Assembly: GCA_964567045.1 (NCBI GenBank) | Contig: CAZMLE010000012.1 | Span: 12,574 to 76,573, forward strand | Length of the DNA: 64,000 nt | DNA from: JAFNGF01 sp964567045 | GTDB taxonomy: Bacteria > Planctomycetota > Phycisphaerae > Sedimentisphaerales > Anaerobacaceae | Reading direction: 5' to 3' | Shown: positions 44,987 to 53,614 of the stretch, one piece after another | How positions within the stretch are numbered: the first letter of the stretch is position 1 | Layout: every line of letters starts with the position of its first letter | Made by a program: the position numbers and the translations under genes | Notes under the pieces: generated by a model | What the model saw: the letters and a program-made list of their open reading frames with translations, nothing else | The model's database searches: none | What the model was told of the DNA's origin: nothing

Positions 44987-46831
44987 CTACCCTGTCACGC
45001 GGGCGAGCAATGCAATGCCGCAGATCGCTGCGGCGGCAATTCCTGCGATTGCAAGTGCTGCATCCAGAAGATGATCCCGATAAGACCTAATTAGCTTTAT
45101 GGTTGCGACACCCAGAAAGATGGCAAAGAATGCGGACAGAAAAACTAACGTAAATTTGCTGGCAAAGCCCAGGCCGGCGGACACGAACACGATACTTGCA
45201 AGCCCAAGCACGAATGACCCGATGGCCAAGGGCCTCGTCTTCGCTGGCATGCCGCCGGTGCGCACGGCTTCGTCAGAACTGACACCTTTTTCACGTAATA
45301 TTTTTTCAACTTCCGCCTTTCCGCTACTAAATGCCTCCTTCACACTTTCTGCGGTCGAAACCGCAAAATCCCGAACTTTAGGAGGCACCTCAACTTTGGT
45401 CTGCTTTTGACCGAACGATCTTTTTACCTCGTCCTTGTTCATCAACACCAGCGCCCATATCCCCATCGGAATGCCGAGCAGGGCGCCAGGAAAAAACGGG
45501 ATAAGTGCCGCAATGCTGCCTGCCAGAGCCCGGCGATGCGACCGAAGCTGCATCAGGTTCCACCCGCCCATGAGCACAAGAACTCCGGGTACTGCCATCG
45601 CCGCTATGATCGAAACTTCAATGGCGCCCGGCAGAAAGCCGAATGTCACAAGCTGGCCGGAGAATCCACGCTGAATCAGCATGACAAGTGCCCCAATTAT
45701 TGCCCCCACGACGGCCAGACAATTGATGCCTCCTGAGACCAGCAGCCCCACTGCGGGAGTCCACACACGCTGCCGGATGGATTCGGTATCGTTAGCAGCT
45801 TTGACTGTCTTCTCGGCTGCGGGCTCCACAGACGGGCTTGTTGATGAAATGGTTTCTACGTCGGTCTTGACCTCGCTGGCGTGCTGATAGCGGCGCTGCG
45901 GTTCTTTCTCCAGAGCCTTGAGCACCACTTCGTCCAGCCGGACATCTACGTAAACCTTTTGTGAAGGCAGCGGAAACCGCCCAAGCGGCAGTTCGCCCGT
46001 CAGCATCTCATAGAATACCACGCCCAGCGAGTAGATATCCGCCCGGTGGTCGACCTGGTGCGGGTGCTCGATTTGCTCTGGTGCCATGTAATGCGGTGTG
46101 CCCATTTTCTGACCCGCTCGCGTTAGGGTATACACGGATGCCGGCTGACCGAGCAATTTTGCCAGGCCGAAGTCGGCAATTTTGACCTGCCCTTTCTTAT
46201 CCAGCAGGATGTTTTCCGGCTTGATGTCGCGGTGAACGATACCCTCGTCGTGGGCGTACTGCAAGGCCTCACAGATTTGGGGGACAATCGCCAGCGCCTC
46301 GGGCGGCGAGAGTTTGCCTGCCTGCATTACCTGCCTCAGATCGGTCCCGTCTACGAACTCCATAATAAAGTAGAATAGGCCGGCCTCGGTCTTGCCGAAA
46401 TCGTAAACCGAGATGATGCGAGGGTGGTTCAGCCTGGCCAGAGAACGCGCCTCGCGGACAAATCGCTCGGCAAAGGCGGCATCCTGCACGAGCTGCGGCG
46501 ATAGGATTTTCAAGGCGACCAGGCGGTCAAGCTGCCTCTGGCGGGCCTTGTACACCGCCCCCATACCGCCCTGGCCCAGCAGTTCCAAAATATCAAGCTG
46601 CGGAAATTGGTTGGCCAAGTCGGCTGGCTCAGGTAGCACGAATTCACTTGGTGGTGTGGCGCTTGTCGGAACATCGCTTGGAGCATCGACCCCCGCTCCT
46701 GGCTTCCGCCAGGAAGACGCGGGGGCACCCGTTTGCAGCCCGGCCTTCATAAGGCACTGCGGGCAGAGCCCCTGTGGGGCGTCAGCCGGCAACTGGCCGC
46801 CACATTGTGGACAAAGTTTTTCGTCAGCCAT
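44987..46831 (-). CDS. Ser/Thr protein kinase with zinc ribbon and C-terminal membrane domain
   Basis: 614 aa from ATG at 46831, preceded by GAGG; the frame stays open upstream only because repeat A copy 4 lies there. Two CPQC pairs at residues 5-24 form a zinc ribbon. The kinase domain has GQGGMGAVYKARQ, the VALKIL lysine, HRDIKPENILL, ADFGLAK and MAPEQIEHP. Behind it are about five TM segments (residues 370-470 and 545-610) in two groups separated by a soluble charged stretch. PASSWRKPGAGVDAP near residue 30-45 comes from repeat D (46690-46725). It follows the ECF sigma gene on the same strand, an arrangement known from planctomycetes in which the kinase may control the sigma factor. Confidence 0.9.
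   Translation of the reverse strand: MADEKLCPQCGGQLPADAPQGLCPQCLMKAGLQTGAPASSWRKPGAGVDAPSDVPTSATPPSEFVLPEPADLANQFPQLDILELLGQGGMGAVYKARQRQLDRLVALKILSPQLVQDAAFAERFVREARSLARLNHPRIISVYDFGKTEAGLFYFIMEFVDGTDLRQVMQAGKLSPPEALAIVPQICEALQYAHDEGIVHRDIKPENILLDKKGQVKIADFGLAKLLGQPASVYTLTRAGQKMGTPHYMAPEQIEHPHQVDHRADIYSLGVVFYEMLTGELPLGRFPLPSQKVYVDVRLDEVVLKALEKEPQRRYQHASEVKTDVETISSTSPSVEPAAEKTVKAANDTESIRQRVWTPAVGLLVSGGINCLAVVGAIIGALVMLIQRGFSGQLVTFGFLPGAIEVSIIAAMAVPGVLVLMGGWNLMQLRSHRRALAGSIAALIPFFPGALLGIPMGIWALVLMNKDEVKRSFGQKQTKVEVPPKVRDFAVSTAESVKEAFSSGKAEVEKILREKGVSSDEAVRTGGMPAKTRPLAIGSFVLGLASIVFVSAGLGFASKFTLVFLSAFFAIFLGVATIKLIRSYRDHLLDAALAIAGIAAAAICGIALLARVTG
46690..46725. repeat. Palindromic repeat D, copy in kinase gene
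   Basis: 36 bp, CCCCCGCTCCTGGCTTCCGC... to ...GGAAGACGCGGGGG. Two bases differ from the copy at 38145-38180. Confidence 0.8.
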
Positions 46832-46858
46832 GTTCGATCCTCGATCCTGATTTCCCCT

Positions 46859-46908
46859 GTGGCATGGGCTTGCAGCCCATGAAATCACGGCCAGGATGGC
46901 CGTGCCAC
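46859..46908. repeat. Palindromic repeat A, copy 4 (intergenic)
   Basis: 50 bp upstream of the kinase start, GTGGCATGGGC to GGCCGTGCCAC; the only copy of the seven outside a gene. Another palindrome of type D lies at 46963-46996 in the same gap. Confidence 0.85.
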
Positions 46909-47008
46909 TCAACTATTCCTGTTTCCACCTATTACTTAAGCAAATCAGCAGAAAGGTTACAGCCCCCGAGTCTTCTGTCGAAGACAGAATCGGGGGTGGA
47001 CGTTTTTT

Positions 47009-47803
47009 TCACCGACAATAGGCCAGAGCAGTCAGCAAATCCCGGATTTCCTGCTGGATTTGGTCTTCGGACGAGACCGTTTGAGCGATTTGGTCCCGTA
47101 GAAGCTGCCGGTAGCGCTTCCGGAGTCGGTGCACCGCTACCTTTACGGCGCCTTCGGTCATGTCAAGTTTGCCCGCCATCTCGCTGTAGGAGACAGGAGC
47201 GATGTCACCGGTCAGGTAACCCTTCAGATGCTCAAAAAGTCTTTGCTTGCCGGCGCCGGCCATTTCAGCTTGCAGTTGGGCCATCACCTGATCCAGCACC
47301 GTTAGCGCCCAGGACCGCTCAAAGAGCTTATCCGGCGAAAGCCGATCAACGCCCGCGAAGGCGGGGGCCACAAGGGCATATTTGCCTTCGGCATCCTCAA
47401 AGTCGAGAGAAAGGGCTTTTCTGCCCCCACCGCGTTTCTTGGCTCGGATGCGGTCACGCTCATTAGCCAAAAAGTGTTTCAATGCCGCCAGCAGAAATGA
47501 GCGAAACCTGCCCTGCTTGGGATCGGCTACGCGCAGGGCGTGCTTATCCAGCAGGCGGGTGAAAAATTCCTGCGTGTAATCCTCAGCGTCGTGCCTCTCG
47601 TAGCCGTGCCGCCGCATATAGGCGTAAAGCGGAAACCAGTATGTTTTGCACAGCGTCTCCAAGGCCTGGCGGTAACCAGGAGATGCCGGATGACCGGCTG
47701 CCCGGACCACACTCCAGTGCGTTGTTGCGAACCGGGCCGTTTTTGGTGACGGAGAAGTCCGCCATACGTCTGGCGGATTCAGTTTTTCACTTTTCTTGGT
47801 CAT
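47009..47803 (-). CDS. ECF-type RNA polymerase sigma factor
   Basis: 264 aa from ATG at 47803; ten more codons are open upstream. Region 2 reads ATTHWSVVRAAG, then YAYMRRHGYERHDAEDYTQEFFTRLL (the second half is the -10 recognition helix). Region 4 is ISYSEMAGKLDMTEGAVKVAVHRLRKRYRQLL in shape (SYSEMAGKLDMTEGAVKVAV), the helix-turn-helix for -35. The length exceeds simple ECF factors because of a longer linker; LVAPAFAGVDRL in the linker is encoded by a repeat (47349-47367), and NPPDVWRTS near the start by repeat C (47758-47777). The Ser/Thr kinase gene follows on the same strand, consistent with a phosphorylation-controlled ECF system. Confidence 0.9.
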   Translation of the reverse strand: MTKKSEKLNPPDVWRTSPSPKTARFATTHWSVVRAAGHPASPGYRQALETLCKTYWFPLYAYMRRHGYERHDAEDYTQEFFTRLLDKHALRVADPKQGRFRSFLLAALKHFLANERDRIRAKKRGGGRKALSLDFEDAEGKYALVAPAFAGVDRLSPDKLFERSWALTVLDQVMAQLQAEMAGAGKQRLFEHLKGYLTGDIAPVSYSEMAGKLDMTEGAVKVAVHRLRKRYRQLLRDQIAQTVSSEDQIQQEIRDLLTALAYCR

Positions 47804-47840
47804 CCGGCAAAATTGTAAATTGACAATTGACAATTGAAAA

Positions 47841-49361
47841 TTGAAAATTGCCCTGATGTTGAGCGGAATCGATTATTTCGTTGTTGTCGTGTACCTGGTT
47901 GGTATGGCGCTGCTGGGACTCTATTTTAGGAAATTCGTTCATTCAGCCGGCGATTATTTCTTATCTGGCAGAACGCTGCCGTTCTGGGCCATAGGCATGT
48001 CCATAGTGGCGACCGACATCGGCCTTATGGATTTTATAGGAGTCTCAGGTCAGGCATACCGCTACGGAATCGCAGTGGGCAATTTCGACTGGATCGGCTC
48101 TGTGCCGGCCATGCTGCTGGCGGCTTTTATCTTTGTCCCATACTTCTGGAAGGCGGGCCTTTACACGATCCCTGAGTACCTGGGTAGACGCTACAACGAT
48201 TATGTTCGGACGGTGGCCTCGCTGACCTGGATCATTTTCTTTGCCTTCGACCTGGGCATTATGTTTTGGGCCAGTGCCGTTCTTCTGAAGGCGCTTCTGG
48301 GCTGGCCCGTTTGGTTCTCCATCATCATGACTGCTGTCGTAGTTGGCATTTACACAGTCTCCGGCGGATTGACCGCTGTGGTTATGACAGATGTAGTTCA
48401 GATGATCATTATGTATGTGGGTGGTGCTGCGCTGGTTTTTCTTGGCTTTTGCCATGTCGGCGGCTGGAGCGGTCTATCTGATAAAATCGCCGCTATGGGC
48501 GATGCCTATCGGAATCATTTTGAGCTGATACTGCCGGCAAATACCAATACGCCCTTTCCCTGGACGGGCATCCTTTTCGGACTGACGTTTGTAATGGCCA
48601 ACGCCTATATGATTGGTAACCAAGCGATTGTCCAGCGATGTCTGGGCGCCAAAAATGAATGGCATGCCAAGGCAAGTATGATATGGGGGGCGTTTCTAAA
48701 GATGTTTATTCCGGTTCTTGTGCTGTTTCCGGGCTTGATTGCGATCGTGGTTCATCCTGGCCTGGAGGACGGCGATCAGGCCTTTGGTATGTTGATACGG
48801 ACTCTGCTGCCGCCTGGCCTGACAGGGCTTCTGTTTGCTGCGCTTCTGGCCGGGCTAATGTCCAGCATCGATTCGATACTAAATTCTACGGCAGCCTTAT
48901 GGACCAAGGACATCTACGAGAAATTCATTAAAAGTGAGGCAAGCGACCGTCACTATCTTATCGTGGGCAGAATCGCGACAGTCGTTTTGCTTGTTTTCGG
49001 CGTTATCACCTCGCCTGTGAGCAGCTTCTTTCCGGGCATATATGTTGCGGTGCAAACCTTTTTGTCATTTTTCCAGGGGCCAATTTTCTCAGTTCTGCTT
49101 TTGGGAATGTTATGGCCTGGCGCCACGCAGTGGGGCGGTTTGGCAGGATTGGTAGGCGGCATCACCGTTTCTGCGGTACTCTATGTATTCAAAGGTTCCC
49201 TGTTCACGATTGAAGACCCCTTTCTTTATGTCTCGTGGTGGTCTTTTGTGGCTGGCTTTATAATCACAACCGTAGTCAGTTTGATGACAACACCATATCC
49301 GCGGGAGCGCTTATACGGGTTGGTTTATCGGCTGTATGAAAAAGAGCAAGGCAGAAAATGA
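47841..49361 (+). CDS. Sodium/solute symporter (SSS family)
   Basis: 506 aa with about 13-14 TM segments. SSS motifs: GDYFLSGRTLPFWAIGMSIV, YTIPEYLGRRYN, VSGGLTAVVMTDVVQMIIM and LLAGLMSSIDSILNSTAAL, where S-x-D-S-x-L marks the sodium site. The family takes up sugars, myo-inositol, amino acids or carboxylates with Na+. The neighbourhood of glycoside hydrolases and the SglT-like sequence favour a sugar. Translation may start at the ATG at 47856 (MLSGIDYF). The next gene overlaps by ATGA at 49358, although its better start is at 49376. It is divergent from the sigma factor across 37 bp that carry CAATT repeats. Confidence 0.93.
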   Translation: MKIALMLSGIDYFVVVVYLVGMALLGLYFRKFVHSAGDYFLSGRTLPFWAIGMSIVATDIGLMDFIGVSGQAYRYGIAVGNFDWIGSVPAMLLAAFIFVPYFWKAGLYTIPEYLGRRYNDYVRTVASLTWIIFFAFDLGIMFWASAVLLKALLGWPVWFSIIMTAVVVGIYTVSGGLTAVVMTDVVQMIIMYVGGAALVFLGFCHVGGWSGLSDKIAAMGDAYRNHFELILPANTNTPFPWTGILFGLTFVMANAYMIGNQAIVQRCLGAKNEWHAKASMIWGAFLKMFIPVLVLFPGLIAIVVHPGLEDGDQAFGMLIRTLLPPGLTGLLFAALLAGLMSSIDSILNSTAALWTKDIYEKFIKSEASDRHYLIVGRIATVVLLVFGVITSPVSSFFPGIYVAVQTFLSFFQGPIFSVLLLGMLWPGATQWGGLAGLVGGITVSAVLYVFKGSLFTIEDPFLYVSWWSFVAGFIITTVVSLMTTPYPRERLYGLVYRLYEKEQGRK

Positions 49362-49375
49362 TCAGGGGCAACGAC

Positions 49376-49585
49376 ATGCTGAATTTTGACTGGTTAACCG
49401 GAATTCCCATGGGCATTGCCAAAGGAGTCTTTCTGGTTCTGTTCGCTGTCATCGGCTTGCTCGTATTGATGATTCCCAGCGATTACATATACGAAGGTAT
49501 CGAAAATCCCAGATGGTGGCACAATCTAAAGTTGTGGGCCATTGCAGACTTAGCTTTTATCTTTATCACCTATTACATTTTCTGA
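49376..49585 (+). CDS. Small membrane protein after the symporter
   Basis: 69 aa from ATG at 49376, placed 7 nt after AGGGG; an ATG at 49358 overlapping the symporter stop is an alternative. Two TM segments (GIAKGVFLVLFAVIGLLVLMI; LWAIADLAFIFITYYIF) separated by a short loop, SDYIYEGIENPRWW. The place right behind the symporter suggests a small accessory subunit. Function unknown. Confidence 0.8.
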   Translation: MLNFDWLTGIPMGIAKGVFLVLFAVIGLLVLMIPSDYIYEGIENPRWWHNLKLWAIADLAFIFITYYIF

Positions 49586-49597
49586 AAACGGGCGTTG

Positions 49598-49828
49598 ATG
49601 GATATGAATGAAGGCGCGGATAAAAACACGGTGCAAAAACTCCAGCAGGCACAGATAAATAAAGCCCTTGGCATTTTCATGCTGTCTTTTAGTTTGATAG
49701 TTCTGGTATCAATATTTTTCACAGAGACATTCCTCGGCAAGATGGCGAACCTCGTTGCCGGGCTGATAATGGGGTCAATAGGGGCGGCGATGATTTTCAA
49801 ATCTATGTGCCGTGGCAAGAGCTCGTAG
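49598..49828 (+). CDS. Small membrane protein, third gene after the symporter
   Basis: 76 aa from ATG at 49598. A charged start (DKNTVQKLQQAQINKALG) and two TM segments (IFMLSFSLIVLVSIFF; ANLVAGLIMGSIGAAMIF). No strong ribosome site. It lies 12 bp after the previous gene and is probably part of the symporter operon. It converges with the aminotransferase gene, 18 bp away. Confidence 0.75.
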   Translation: MDMNEGADKNTVQKLQQAQINKALGIFMLSFSLIVLVSIFFTETFLGKMANLVAGLIMGSIGAAMIFKSMCRGKSS

Positions 49829-49846
49829 GGCGGGCTGCGGGTGTAT

Positions 49847-51121
49847 CTACAGAAGCTGCTCTGCGTTGTTATAGACCTTCTGGATTGATTCTGCTATCAG
49901 ATCCATGTCGGTTTTTGTGCCCATTAAGACTGAGTGGTGAAAGCACACCGATTCTTCACGATAAATCCGGTGACAGACCGGCAGATCAAACCTCCCAGCA
50001 TCAATTTCTTGCCAGTATTTGTCTGTGAGTTTGTGCCGCCAGGGCTTGGTATGCGGCGTGTATAACGCACAGGCATTGAGCGGCTCGTAACTCGGCTCGA
50101 CCGGGCAGCCAAGCTCCGCAGATAGAGCTTTTCTGAATTCTGTCACCGGCAGTCGCTTGAAATCATCCTGTTTATATCTGAAAGAGAAGTTGTAATATGC
50201 AGCCATTGTTTCTCTGTTGTCACGCCGCATCGGCCGTACTCCCGGAAGTTTTAGCAGCAAGGAGTTCAAATACTCTGCGTTATCTTCACGAAGGCGGTTC
50301 TGTTGTGGCAGTCGCTTCAGCGCTTCGATGAGTAATGCCGCCTGAAAATCCGTGATTCGATAGTTCCCGGATTGGATGAAATTACCTTCGTCACTATAGA
50401 TACCTGTCCCCTTGTCGGCGGAGACCTCGGTTTGGGGTTGTCTGCCGCAATTCCTAAGCGCATCGAGTTTTTCATATAATTGCGGATCGCTGGTAGTAAG
50501 GGCTCCGCCTTCTCCGGCTGTCATCAGTTTCGATAGTTGGAAGCTGAAGCTGCCAATGTCGCCGATGCTGCCGGCCTTTTTTCCGTTCCATTGCCCGCCA
50601 TGCTTGTGGGCGCAATCTTCGATCACCCGAAGATTATATTTGGCGGCGATCTCCGTGATCGCGTCCATGTCGGCAAAACTTCCGTACAGATGAACCGGGA
50701 TAATAGCCTTTGTTCGCGGCGTGATTGCATCTTCAATCTTTGCCGGATCGATGCACCAGGAGTCTTGGCAGACATCGACGAGTATCGGCACGGCGTTTAC
50801 ATCCACGACACTTGCCGCCGTCGCCTGCCAGGTCAGTCCGGGCACAATCACCTCATCGCCCCATCCGATGCCGCACGCCTCCAGGGCAAGTTGTAGGCTC
50901 ACTGTTCCGTTGGCGACACATAGGGCATATTTAGCACCAATAAATTGTGCAAAGACCTTGTTGAATTCCGACTCCTTGGGACCATTATACGACCAGACGG
51001 CACTTTTTAGCACCTCAAGCAAAGCATATTCTTCGCTTTTATCCCAGACGGGCCATTTCGGCCAGGGATTCGTTTTAACATCTCGGACCGGCTTTCCACC
51101 CTTGACGGCGAGCTTGCTTAC
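49847..51121 (-). CDS. DegT/DnrJ/EryC1/StrS-type PLP aminotransferase
   Basis: 424 aa from ATG at 51121 (MVSKLAVKGGKPV); eleven further codons upstream are open. The fold-I features are KYALCVANGTVSLQLALEAC, EVIVPGLTWQATAASVVDVN, PVHLYGSFADMDAI, VIEDCAHKHGG and the PLP lysine region GSFSFQLSKLMTAGEGGAL, then LRNCGR. The family aminates keto-sugars or scyllo-inosose in the making of deoxyaminosugars and cell-surface glycans. The substrate cannot be read, but aminocyclitol or amino-sugar metabolism would fit its place beside a sugar-like symporter and glycosidases. It is divergent from the GH2 gene with 54 bp between. Confidence 0.92.
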   Translation of the reverse strand, partial: VSKLAVKGGKPVRDVKTNPWPKWPVWDKSEEYALLEVLKSAVWSYNGPKESEFNKVFAQFIGAKYALCVANGTVSLQLALEACGIGWGDEVIVPGLTWQATAASVVDVNAVPILVDVCQDSWCIDPAKIEDAITPRTKAIIPVHLYGSFADMDAITEIAAKYNLRVIEDCAHKHGGQWNGKKAGSIGDIGSFSFQLSKLMTAGEGGALTTSDPQLYEKLDALRNCGRQPQTEVSADKGTGIYSDEGNFIQSGNYRITDFQAALLIEALKRLPQQNRLREDNAEYLNSLLLKLPGVRPMRRDNRETMAAYYNFSFRYKQDDFKRLPVTEFRKALSAELGCPVEPSYEPLNACALYTPHTKPWRHKLTDKYWQEIDAGRFDLPVCHRIYREESVCFHHSVLMGTKTDMDLIAESIQKVYNNAEQLL

Positions 51122-51175
51122 CATAATTGAAGATTGTAAACTGTAAATTGACAATTGAAAATGGAAAATTGACAG

Positions 51176-53614
51176 ATGAGAGGATGTGATTGTCGAAATG
51201 TTAGGTTACTTACCTGCGGCTGGATGATTCAGTCTTCAGTCGAGGTTAAATGCCGCGCAGATGAACTCTCACAGCCGGAATTTGATGCCTGGGGTTGGTA
51301 TCCGGCTTCTGTGCCGTCAACAGTATTAGCTGTTTTGGTGGAAAATGGTGTTTATGCGAATCCTTATTTCGGGATGAACTTAGCGAAAATCTCGAGCGAG
51401 CCATTTGAAAATCCGTGGTGGTATCGGACCGAATTTCGATTGTCGCAGGCCCAAGCCGGGCGGACGGTGCTGCTGGAATTTGACGGGATAAACTACGCTG
51501 CGAATATATGGCTGAACGCCGGGCAGATCGCAAGTTCGGGCCAGGCAAAAGGTGCTTTCAGTAGGTTCCAGTACGACATTTCAAAATCTGTTACCGCAGG
51601 AAAGAACGCACTTGTGGTGGAGGTCATTCCTCCTGAGCCGGGCGATTTCTCTATCGGCTTTGTCGATTGGAATCCGCCGCCGCCAGATCGCAATATGGGC
51701 ATATTTCGCAGTGTGAGATTACGCTTCTGCGACGGCATCTCAATAGAGAATCCTTTTGTTCAAACAAAGTTGAACTTGAGAACGCTCGGTGAGGCAACGC
51801 TCAATGTCAGCGCGGAGCTGGCGAATCATATGGATAGGACCGCGTCGGGAATTCTTCAGGGTGAAATTGAATCCGTAGAGCAACCCCGCCATAGTGATGG
51901 CGGGGTTAACCGGTTAGCCCCGCAACGTATTGCGGGGTTGGCTAAAGTGGTGACTCTAAAACCATACGAACGGCAGACCGTAGAATTCACGCCCAAAGAG
52001 TCTCCAGCTCTGAAGGTCGAAAACCCAAGAATCTGGTGGCCGCACGATGTGGGCGAGCCGAATCTGTACGTTTTGCATCTGAAATTTACGATAGACAACG
52101 AGGTCTCTGACGTTGCTCGCGTCCGATTCGGCATTCGTGAAGTCCAGGATTACATCAATGAGGGCGGGCACAAAGGATTTCAAATTAATGGCAAGAAAGT
52201 TCTGATCAAAGCAGCTGGTTGGACGGACGATTTGTTCCTTGCCGACACGCCTGAAAGCATCGACGCCCAACTTAGATACGTCAAACACATGGGCCTAAAC
52301 AGTATTCGTCTTGAAGGCATCTGGGGCAAAGATCACACGCTGTACGATTTATGCGACCAGTACGGCATATTGATAATGGTCGGCTGGAGCTGTCAGTGGG
52401 AGCATGAACAATATCTGGGTAAATCGGTTGACCCACGTTACGGCGGCGTGATTTCGCCGCAAGACATCGAGCTTATCAGTAAATCCTGGCAAGATCAGGT
52501 ACTCTGGCTGAGAAACCACCCCAGCATATACGTCTGGGCCGTTGCCAGTGACAAGGTCCCCAAGCCCGAACTGGAGAAAGAATATATCGAGACGTTCAGA
52601 AAATATGATCCCACCCGTCCCTATCTTTCGTCAACGGGGGGCGTCGGCAGCGAACAGAGAATCATAAGTGGTGAAGTTATCATTAGTGAAATCAGCGGTG
52701 CTTCCGGCGTCAAGATGCTCGGCCCTTACGATTACACGCCGCCAATTTATTGGTACACGGACAGAACACGCGGCGGTGCGTATGGCTTTAACACGGAGAC
52801 CTCACCAGGGGCGATTGTTCCGCCGCTTGAGAGCATTAAGAAAATGATTCCACAGGATCACCTCTGGCCCATAGACCAATACTGGCAATTTCACTGCGGC
52901 CTGAACGAATTTAACACTCTGGACCGATACCGGCAGGCTATAAATCGGCGCTACGGCCAGCCAGAAAGTGTGGAAGAATTTGCCAGAAAAGCGCAACTTC
53001 TTAATTACGAATTGACTCGACCCATGTTCGAAGCCTTTCGGGTCAACAAGCTTATGGCAACCGGAATTGTCCACTGGATGCTCAATGCAGCCTGGCCAAA
53101 GATGTACTGGCAGCTCTTCGACAAATATCTGATGCCTACCGGGGCGTTTTACGCCACGAAAAAAGCGTGCCAGCCCTTGCACATGGTTTATAACTATGGA
53201 GATCACAGCGTTTACGTTGTAAATGACAAGCTTGTAGGTTTCGAGAATTTGCGAGCCGAAGTTCGAGTCCTCGATATAGATTCTAATGAGGTTTTCGCCA
53301 GGACTCTCGATATCAGTCTGCACCAAGAGTCTTCGCAGAGGATGCTGGAGCTGCCTATCAAGGTGGCACGGGCTTCCAGCCCGTGGGGCCACGGCCAGGC
53401 CTGTCCTGAGCGCAGCCGAAGGGATGGCCGTGCCACGATAAGCACAACGTACTTTCTTGCTCTGAGACTTTATGACCGGAAAGACGCAGCCCCCGCTCTT
53501 GCTTCGTCCGCTTGGGTCCGCTTGGGGATGCCTTACGGCAGATCCCTCACGGGACAAGAACCTGCGGGGGCAGAAGTGGCAAACAATTTCTACTGTCCGC
53601 TTGGGGATCCCTGA
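51176..53614 (+). CDS. GH2-family glycosidase, C-terminus cut by an in-frame TGA
   Basis: 812 aa. N-terminal sugar-binding domain: WGWYPASVPSTVLAVLVENG, NPYFGMNLAKIS and ENPWWYRTEFRL, the pattern of GH2 exo-beta-glucosaminidases (CsxA-type) and mannosidases. The barrel follows with FQINGKKVLIKAAGWTDD, GLNSIRLEGIWGKDHTLYDL and LRNHPSIYVWAVASDKVP, where one catalytic acid of GH2 would lie. Repeat B copy 2 (about residues 236-254), repeat A with a nested repeat (730-755) and repeat D with another nested element lie within it. The stop TGA at 53612-53614 belongs to a 24-bp repeat, CCGCTTGGGGATCCCTGACG..., and the same frame continues with family-like sequence to 54037. No signal peptide is evident. 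Confidence 0.85.
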   Translation: MRGCDCRNVRLLTCGWMIQSSVEVKCRADELSQPEFDAWGWYPASVPSTVLAVLVENGVYANPYFGMNLAKISSEPFENPWWYRTEFRLSQAQAGRTVLLEFDGINYAANIWLNAGQIASSGQAKGAFSRFQYDISKSVTAGKNALVVEVIPPEPGDFSIGFVDWNPPPPDRNMGIFRSVRLRFCDGISIENPFVQTKLNLRTLGEATLNVSAELANHMDRTASGILQGEIESVEQPRHSDGGVNRLAPQRIAGLAKVVTLKPYERQTVEFTPKESPALKVENPRIWWPHDVGEPNLYVLHLKFTIDNEVSDVARVRFGIREVQDYINEGGHKGFQINGKKVLIKAAGWTDDLFLADTPESIDAQLRYVKHMGLNSIRLEGIWGKDHTLYDLCDQYGILIMVGWSCQWEHEQYLGKSVDPRYGGVISPQDIELISKSWQDQVLWLRNHPSIYVWAVASDKVPKPELEKEYIETFRKYDPTRPYLSSTGGVGSEQRIISGEVIISEISGASGVKMLGPYDYTPPIYWYTDRTRGGAYGFNTETSPGAIVPPLESIKKMIPQDHLWPIDQYWQFHCGLNEFNTLDRYRQAINRRYGQPESVEEFARKAQLLNYELTRPMFEAFRVNKLMATGIVHWMLNAAWPKMYWQLFDKYLMPTGAFYATKKACQPLHMVYNYGDHSVYVVNDKLVGFENLRAEVRVLDIDSNEVFARTLDISLHQESSQRMLELPIKVARASSPWGHGQACPERSRRDGRATISTTYFLALRLYDRKDAAPALASSAWVRLGMPYGRSLTGQEPAGAEVANNFYCPLGDP
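51884..51937. repeat. Palindromic repeat B, copy 2 (inside GH2)
   Basis: CCCCGCCATAGTGATGGCGG... with TTAACCGGTTA and ...CCCCGCAACGTATTGCGGGG, read as PRHSDGGVNRLAPQRIAG. Nearly identical to 61817-61870. Confidence 0.85.
53363..53436. repeat. Palindromic repeat A, copy 5, with repeat E inserted in it
   Basis: The 50-bp element is split: after GGCCAGG, 24 bp (53400-53423, CCTGTCCTGAGCGCAGCCGA...) are inserted before ATGGCCGTGCCAC. The frame of the GH2 gene is kept because 24 is a multiple of 3. Confidence 0.88.
53490..53570. repeat. Palindromic repeat D with a nested element (inside GH2)
   Basis: The outer arms CCCCCGC and GCGGGGG are 81 bp apart. The interior holds GTCCGCTTGG words and GGATGCCTTACGGCAGATCC, which belong to another repeat also seen at 53597-53620, 53795-53817 and 40412-40435. 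Confidence 0.7.

Noticed and set aside
53221..53290. tRNA-like GTTCGAGTCC word
   Set aside because: It lies inside the GH2 coding sequence and no cloverleaf stems could be built around it.
53612..53614. Recoding of TGA as selenocysteine or another amino acid
   Set aside because: The TGA lies in a dispersed repeat, no conserved Cys position is expected there, and other genes in the window use TGA as a normal stop.
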